Positions 59,630-64,000 of a DNA stretch of 64,000 nt are shown piece after piece. Each line of letters begins with the position of its first letter. The first letter of the stretch is position 1. The stretch spans positions 1 through 64,000 of the forward strand of contig JADEXA010000038.1 of the NCBI GenBank assembly GCA_015207365.1, read 5' to 3'. A program made the translations under genes and the position numbers. The DNA comes from Vacuolonema iberomarrocanum LEGE 07170. Its GTDB lineage: Bacteria > Cyanobacteriota > Cyanobacteriia > Elainellales > Elainellaceae. The notes below the pieces were generated by a model. It saw only the letters and a program-made list of their open reading frames with translations. It had not been told where the DNA came from and made no database searches.

Positions 59630-59745
59630 GTTTATGGCGGGCGATCGCCTGCCGCAGGAGTACTACCACATAACCTAGACACATGGAGTTGAGAATGAAT
59701 CTCTGGCAACTGAGGTCCCGTTGGCTAGTGTTGCCTATATCTGCA
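59630..59745 (-). pseudogene. Decayed 3' copy of the retropepsin-like gene
   Basis: This stretch aligns with 58645-58745. Shared blocks are TTATGGC-GGCGATCGCC, GCAGGAGTACTACCACA and CGTTGGCTA. On the minus strand the matching frame reads LANGTSVARDSFSTPCV and then stops, against LANEILVAGNLFSTLVDL in the intact gene. The rest of the gene is gone. The copy lies about 1 kb from the intact one, in the same orientation, pointing to a local duplication of the cassette followed by decay. Confidence 0.6.
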
Positions 59746-59815
59746 ATGAGTGGCTTTTGTATCACGGCCAATCAATTTTCGATGGTCGGTATGTATGGCA
59801 ACGTTAAGATGATAT

Positions 59816-60814
59816 TCAGGGTACTGGGAATCTGATGATTTTTTGGAAGTCAATGACTATTTCACTTACTCGATCCTGCTTAATATCCCAATTACTCATC
59901 CTAAAAATATTCCACCCTTCTAATTGCAATTTTCGATCCTCCTCTAAGCGTTTTGAGTAGGCTTCTTCGTCAGCCATCCATTGATTGCCACATTTTATTG
60001 CATAGTGACTAATATCGTCAATCAATATTGCGTATCTGTGATTATTCCAAAAGGCAACGAAATCTATACGATACAGTTCTTTCGCTAGTGGACGTCCCGA
60101 AGCCTGCAAAACCTTTTTTGATGCTGAATGCCATTGAATCCAAGCTTGTGGAATCAACATTGGTATATGATTGTCAGCCATGCCAAAATGTTTAGCATAT
60201 GTTTGAAAAAACTTTTTTTCATACTCAGTTTGATTCATAGCAAAAAGAGCCTTTTTAAGTGCTAAATTTGTTTCTGAGTTGATGCCACAAGCAATTTGAA
60301 AAGTTGAAAAGTCAAAATTTGGATATACATCTCGCCAAATAATGCCTATTCCAGAGTTCAGTTCAAACTTCAGTGATTGCTTGTCTTTCCCAGCAGTTAC
60401 GGAAAACTCAGGCTTTATTAAGCCAAAAGGGAGCCCGCCGGGAAATTGATGCATAAACAAGTCATTAGGTTCATCAGAAGTGGGTATTTTCGGAAGTTGG
60501 ACTTGATAACCCTCAACAATTAAGCCATTTTGTATACATGCATTTCGAATCTGACCTTTTAACTCATCAGAAATGTAGGACTGCGATAACACCAATCCGA
60601 TGGCTTTTAAGAATTTCTGAGCGTCTGCTAAATTGGCCCAGTTTATAGACGCATAATAGTCCTCAACACGCGAACGTCTCGCACCATTGACAGCATGTTC
60701 AGATTGGCTTGGTTGGATGCCAGCCATTTGGAAAATGTCATCAATCTGGCGAAGAGCTAGCTCAACGCAGAATTCACGAAATTCCAAACGCAAGGCTGAT
60801 GAAATATATTCCAT
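59816..60814 (-). CDS. AbiJ-NTD3-like domain fused to a PD-(D/E)xK-like nuclease domain (putative defence protein)
   Basis: 332 residues, clearly more AT-rich than its neighbours. Residues 5-105 resemble the AbiJ N-terminal domain 3 of abortive-infection proteins: LRLEFREFCVELALRQIDDI and SRVEDYYASINWANLADAQK. Residues 248-310 look like a DUF559/Vsr-type restriction fold: YRIDFVAFWNNHRYAILIDD with Asp251 and Asp266, an HY pair, then RLEEDRKLQLEGWNIFRMSN with Arg294. The canonical Glu of the E-x-D/K pair appears replaced by Leu265, so activity is uncertain. The middle part is unassigned. It stands alone beside the retropepsin cassette. Domain calls are from pattern memory. Confidence 0.6.
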   Translation of the reverse strand: MEYISSALRLEFREFCVELALRQIDDIFQMAGIQPSQSEHAVNGARRSRVEDYYASINWANLADAQKFLKAIGLVLSQSYISDELKGQIRNACIQNGLIVEGYQVQLPKIPTSDEPNDLFMHQFPGGLPFGLIKPEFSVTAGKDKQSLKFELNSGIGIIWRDVYPNFDFSTFQIACGINSETNLALKKALFAMNQTEYEKKFFQTYAKHFGMADNHIPMLIPQAWIQWHSASKKVLQASGRPLAKELYRIDFVAFWNNHRYAILIDDISHYAIKCGNQWMADEEAYSKRLEEDRKLQLEGWNIFRMSNWDIKQDRVSEIVIDFQKIIRFPVP

Positions 60815-60988
60815 AGAGTATTTTCATCTGTAGTTAGTTTTAGTTCACAGTTCACGCTTGCATCCTCATATTTCCTGCTTTTGCTTGCTCCAGTTGGCCT
60901 AGCATTCCGAATCAGGGTGGTTACCTAAATCTGAAGTTGGATATTATATTCTTTGAAGGGAATTAGGCTGAAAGTTGTTTTTATAAAA

Positions 60989-61023
60989 CCTTAAAGCGAT
61001 GTGTTGTGCCGATCGCTTTAAGG
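60989..61023. terminator. Short perfect palindrome
   Basis: CCTTAAAGCGAT and ATCGCTTTAAGG flank GTGTTGTGCCG. It lies upstream of the AbiJ-like gene (minus) and of the ParA gene (plus). No T-run. A regulatory palindrome or terminator for an unseen transcript. Confidence 0.4.
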
Positions 61024-61091
61024 CCATCTCCCCAATCAGAGGAATTATGCAAGCTTTAGTCTGTACAACATCGCTAAATAGGAGAGTTAGC

Positions 61092-61175
61092 ATGTACTTG
61101 TTTTGCATGATACACTCGCTGCCAGATTTTGCCCTTATGGATCCAACAAAGCTTCATCATCAGAACAGCGCGTAG
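61092..61175 (+). CDS. Possible 27-codon small ORF with strong ribosome site
   Basis: ATG at 61092 is preceded by AGGAGAG 7 nt away, the best ribosome-binding site in this region. The peptide reads MYLFCMIHSLPDFALMDPTK then LHHQNSA. I recognise no family. It ends 135 bp before the ParA gene and could be a leader ORF. The only support is the ribosome site. Confidence 0.2.
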   Translation: MYLFCMIHSLPDFALMDPTKLHHQNSA

Positions 61176-61309
61176 TGCTTGGAGGGGGCTATATCGCCAG
61201 TCTCTACCTACCCCTCCAAAAGACTGAAGAAATAATGCCATTTGGTTCTATTGGCGGCATCTGGCGGTAAGATTCTGGCCAAGGGCATTTGGAATAAGGC
61301 GAACAAGTC

Positions 61310-62011
61310 TTGACGCAACGACGACCATCAAAGACAAAGGCAAAACGCAAAGCAGCGGCCATCACGTCGCCTAGGGTGCTCGTTGTTCTCAACGGGAAGG
61401 GCGGCGTGGGCAAAACCACAACCGCCATCAACCTGGCTGCCGCCTTGTCTGGAAAGGATTCCAAGCAAAATTCAGTTTTGCTCGTTGATTCTGATCCTCA
61501 AAAATCAGCAACCTGGTGGTTCGAGCGCAGCGAGGGCGCGATGGGATTTGATCTGGCGCAAGAAACCGATCCAGCGTTACTCTCAGAATTGCGGCAACTG
61601 TCTGACTATGCATTAGTCGTAGTCGACACCCCCCCAGCCCTGGCGTCTGATGCACTCAAAAGTGTGGTTCCTGCTGCCGACTATGTCGTCTTGCCTACCC
61701 CGCCCGCGCCTATGGATTTGACCGCCTTGATTGAAACGGTGCGAGAAGCCGTGATGCCTGCCGAGGTCGACTATCGCGTTCTGCTCACACGGGTCGATCC
61801 ACGTAGCCTGGGGGAAGCGCTGGAAGCCCAAAAAACCTTGATGGAATTGGGGATTCCGGCTTGCAATGCCTTTATCCGAGCTTACAAAGCCCATGAACGG
61901 GCTGCACTGGATGGGGTTTCGGTGTTGCAGTGGCGGGGCAGAAATGCGCGCGAAGCGGAAGCAGATTATCGCCGCGTCGCCGAGGAAATTCAGCGAGATT
62001 GGAGGGACTGA
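61310..62011 (+). CDS. mcdA: ParA-family ATPase, probable McdA (carboxysome positioning)
   Basis: 233 residues. Deviant Walker A LNGKGGVGKTTTAINLAAAL near residues 28-47 with the signature lysine, Walker A' VDSDPQKSATWW, and Walker B VVVDTPPAL. A basic N-terminal tail (RRPSKTKAKRKAAA) precedes the fold. ParA ATPases bind DNA nonspecifically and position cargo; McdA does this for carboxysomes with McdB. The McdA call comes from the gene just downstream, which overlaps by one base (TGATG) and has the layout of McdB. The canonical lysine fits the type 2 McdA group. Start is TTG at 61310. Alternative: an orphan ParA for another cargo. Confidence 0.75.
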   Translation: MTQRRPSKTKAKRKAAAITSPRVLVVLNGKGGVGKTTTAINLAAALSGKDSKQNSVLLVDSDPQKSATWWFERSEGAMGFDLAQETDPALLSELRQLSDYALVVVDTPPALASDALKSVVPAADYVVLPTPPAPMDLTALIETVREAVMPAEVDYRVLLTRVDPRSLGEALEAQKTLMELGIPACNAFIRAYKAHERAALDGVSVLQWRGRNAREAEADYRRVAEEIQRDWRD

Positions 62012-62991
62012 TGGCTACGCGAAAACGACTGTCTGATTTGTTGCGGGAAGAGGTTCAGGGCTCGGACACCACATCTGATACTTCAGAAACAGCGGATAAA
62101 ACCAATCCCAAAGCCGCGAGTCAGGCATCTGATTCGACCTCTAAGCAAAAGGCCACGAACGGGAAATCGACGACACGGCGATCGCCCGCCAAAACCAGCG
62201 CTACCAAATCCACCACCACCCAAGCATCCAAATCCGCCGCCAAAGCCACTTCTACCAAATCATCGGCTGCGAGCAATGGCACCGCTAAGGGGGCAACGGC
62301 GAAACGCAGCAGTACCTCCACCACCAAGGCAACAAAAGCCTCAGCCAATGACAGCGCCAAGTCTACGGCGAAATCCAAATCCAGTAGCACAACTGCCAGT
62401 GCCAGTGCCGCTTCCAGCGCGTCATCAGACACCCCTCAGGAAATCGCCACATTAAAACAGACGATCGCCGACCTGGAAGCCAACCTGAAGGAATACCAAT
62501 CGCAGGAAGGGATTTTGCAGCGGCAGGTTACTGATTTGGAAGAGGCCATGGCCAACCAGGAAAAGCAACTGACCAGCCTCAAATCCGAACTGCGCGAGAC
62601 AAGCGCCCTGAAGCAAGAACTGGCCGATGCCAAGCACCTCATCCTTCAAATGAGCCAGCAACAGCCACCGGAGCCAACCAAAGCTGAAGCGCCCGCACCT
62701 CAACCTGCGGCTCCAGAGGCAAAACCCTTGCCCAGGCCATTACCCAGACCGCTACCCAGCCCTTCAGAAGCCGAGCCAGAATTTGCGGGTCATTCTCCTA
62801 TGCCGACCAGCCGCTCTCAGCCCCAAACGGTATCCGATCTAGTCCCAACATCGAGACAGCAGGGTGGAGCCTTGCGGCGGCGCGTGTCGGTGGATGCCAA
62901 TGCAGAGCTATGGCGGGTGCTAGAGCATCCGGTCGCGGTGGAGCTGCCATCCACCCAATTTTCTGACGACGACATTGGTTGGGTTGACTAA
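62011..62991 (+). CDS. mcdB: Disordered coiled-coil protein, probable McdB (carboxysome adaptor)
   Basis: 326 residues. Residues 1-145 are a charged, Ser/Thr/Lys/Ala-rich disordered region. Residues 148-215 form a heptad-rich, Gln-containing coiled coil (IATLKQTIADLEANLKEYQS, GILQRQVTDLEEAMANQEKQ). A Pro-rich linker with PRPLPRPLP follows, and the end VDANAELWRVLEHP...DDDIGWVD has a tryptophan three residues from the terminus among acids (Trp324). McdB proteins share low-complexity, coiled-coil and an invariant C-terminal tryptophan needed for carboxysome association. ATG at 62011 overlaps the ParA stop by one base. The length is above the small S. elongatus form. Assignment is inferred from architecture. 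Confidence 0.62.
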   Translation: MATRKRLSDLLREEVQGSDTTSDTSETADKTNPKAASQASDSTSKQKATNGKSTTRRSPAKTSATKSTTTQASKSAAKATSTKSSAASNGTAKGATAKRSSTSTTKATKASANDSAKSTAKSKSSSTTASASAASSASSDTPQEIATLKQTIADLEANLKEYQSQEGILQRQVTDLEEAMANQEKQLTSLKSELRETSALKQELADAKHLILQMSQQQPPEPTKAEAPAPQPAAPEAKPLPRPLPRPLPSPSEAEPEFAGHSPMPTSRSQPQTVSDLVPTSRQQGGALRRRVSVDANAELWRVLEHPVAVELPSTQFSDDDIGWVD

Positions 62992-62996
62992 GGGAT

Positions 62997-63887
62997 ATGG
63001 CGTTTCACCCTCCCGGTTTTGAGCAGCGGGCGATCGCCACCCCCCTCGGCGTCATGGCCTACTTCACCAACCTGGGAACCCTGCCCACGCCGCCTTCCTC
63101 TATTCCCCTAATCTTTTTGCATAGCCTTGGGGGCGGGTCATCTGCTTACGAATGGTCGCGGTTCTACCCCGCCTTTGCCGCTGAGCACCCCATCATCGCG
63201 CCCGACCTCGTTGGCTGGGGACAATCCACCCATCCCCAGCGCACCTATTCTCCAGAGGACTATTTCACCCAGTTCGCGGCGCTGCTGGAGGCCTTTTCCA
63301 CCCCCCCGCCTGTGGTCTTTGCGTCCTCCCTCACCGCCGGATTGCTGGTGCGCTTCGCCATTCAGCACCCCGATCGCCTGCGAATGCTGATGTTGGTTTG
63401 TCCCTCGGGCTACAGCGACTTCGGCGAAAGCTATGCCCAGAGCCTTTCCGCCCAACTGGTGCGCATCCCCAGCCTAGATCAGGGCATCTACAGCCTGGGA
63501 GCCGCCAATTCCACCGCCATCCGCAGCTTTATGGAGCGCTTCCTATTCGCCCAACCCCGGCGCATCACCGACGAAATGGTCGCTGCCTACCTCGCCTCCG
63601 CCCAGCAACCCAACGCCGCCTACAGCGCCCTCGCGTCCCTACGGGGCGATCTCTGCTTCGACCTGACCCGCTATCTCCCGCAACTCACCGTACCCACGGT
63701 CATGCTGTGGGGCGAAAACGCCTGGTTCTCGACCCTCTCACGGGGAAAACGACTCGCCGCCCTCAACCCAAAAGCCATCCAGGACTTCCATGTGATTCCC
63801 GATGCCGGAGTGCTCCCTCACCTGGAAGTTCCTGCTATGGCGATCGCCCCTATCCAAGCTCACCTCACCCAGCTTCGTGCGATGTAA
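62997..63887 (+). CDS. Alpha/beta-fold hydrolase with atypical nucleophile elbow
   Basis: 296 residues. Oxyanion region FLHSLGGGSSAYEWSRF near residue 40, strand IIAPDLVGWGQSTHP, then the nucleophile elbow VVFASSLTAGLLVRFA, where the usual G-x-S-x-G reads A-S-S-L-T (Ser111 is the candidate nucleophile). The likely acid is in MLWGENAWFS and the His in DAGVLPHLEVP. The ATG is 5 bp after the mcdB stop, so it probably shares the transcript. Substrate unknown, and no link to carboxysomes is known to me. Complete at its 3' end. Confidence 0.85.
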   Translation: MAFHPPGFEQRAIATPLGVMAYFTNLGTLPTPPSSIPLIFLHSLGGGSSAYEWSRFYPAFAAEHPIIAPDLVGWGQSTHPQRTYSPEDYFTQFAALLEAFSTPPPVVFASSLTAGLLVRFAIQHPDRLRMLMLVCPSGYSDFGESYAQSLSAQLVRIPSLDQGIYSLGAANSTAIRSFMERFLFAQPRRITDEMVAAYLASAQQPNAAYSALASLRGDLCFDLTRYLPQLTVPTVMLWGENAWFSTLSRGKRLAALNPKAIQDFHVIPDAGVLPHLEVPAMAIAPIQAHLTQLRAM

Positions 63888-63911
63888 GAGTAACCCGCGA
63901 ATGAATGGCGG

Positions 63912-64000
63912 GCAAGTCCGTTAAAACGGACTGATAGGCTTCATGCGCTCTCTCACAGCACACTTCAGCGGGCTACCGTAGCAAGTCCGTTAAAACGGAC
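63912..64000. repeat. Two copies of GCAAGTCCGTTAAAACGGAC at the right edge
   Basis: Identical 20-mers at 63912-63931 and 63981-64000, each holding the palindrome GTCCGTTAAAACGGAC, 49 bp apart. The window ends in the second copy. Similar palindromes mark the ends of IS200/IS605-type elements and other cyanobacterial repeats, so a mobile element may start just past the edge. Confidence 0.7.

Noticed and set aside
62121..62432. 103-codon minus frame, hydrophobic (Val/Leu/Ala/Asp)
   Set aside because: Antisense of the low-complexity region of the McdB-like gene, without a ribosome site or family resemblance.
63912..64000. Possible CRISPR array start
   Set aside because: Only two repeats, each a perfect short palindrome, with a 49-bp interval and no cas genes nearby; fits an IS-end or intergenic repeat better.

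Overview
The window is chromosomal DNA from a cyanobacterium, most likely a filamentous or Leptolyngbya-like lineage. The evidence is the very frequent HIP1 octamer (GCGATCGC) and several cyanobacterial marker genes: psaM, acsF, a high-light-inducible protein, sasA, DUF2996, DUF3181, DUF1997 and small conserved cyanobacterial proteins. It carries one tRNA (Ser, anticodon CGA). I see no rRNA, no CRISPR array, no complete insertion sequence and no prophage. Most genes are housekeeping or conserved genes in short operons, separated by unusually hairpin-rich intergenic DNA.

Layout. 0-5 kb: a comEC that has lost its 5' end, tRNA-Ser, hli, an NDUFAF7-type methyltransferase and a BON-like protein. 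5.6-9.5 kb (minus): carbamoyltransferase, SxtJ-like and DUF5989/SxtK-like membrane proteins and an SGNH hydrolase. 10.8-24.5 kb: threonine aldolase, TPR protein, DUF39 homocysteine-biosynthesis protein, outer-membrane protein, acsF, DUF2996 protein, psaM and sasA. 25.6-30 kb: GT4 glycosyltransferase, DEAD/DEAH helicase, SbcD. 30.5-39.8 kb: RlpA-like protein, ABC ATPase, gpsA, ribBA, DUF1997 protein, atypical SDR and muramidase. 40.9-43.7 kb: HU, cobD-like aminotransferase and a flavoprotein. 44-53 kb: CAP-domain protein, methyltransferase, DUF3181 protein, subtilase, flippase-like protein and a large multispanning membrane protein. 53.4-58.6 kb: a metal chaperone, then a Gld-type ABC exporter operon and a 47-aa protein. 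58.7-60.8 kb: an accessory pocket with a retropepsin-like/86-aa pair, a decayed retropepsin copy and an AT-rich gene resembling AbiJ-NTD3 plus nuclease. 61.3-63.9 kb: a ParA ATPase overlapping a disordered coiled-coil protein that looks like the carboxysome-positioning pair McdA/McdB, followed by an alpha/beta hydrolase.

The most striking non-genic signal is a set of at least eight families of short (about 85-115 bp) palindromic elements. For two families several copies have perfect flanking target-site duplications (10 bp for an 87-bp family, 9 bp for a family of about 103-113 bp), so they are MITE-like mobile elements. Within families the outer ends are conserved while the central stem differs between copies and stays paired, so the hairpin itself appears to be maintained. 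Several genes shorter than 60 codons (hli, DUF5989, psaM, a 54-aa membrane protein, a 47-aa protein) were found by reading the sequence directly.
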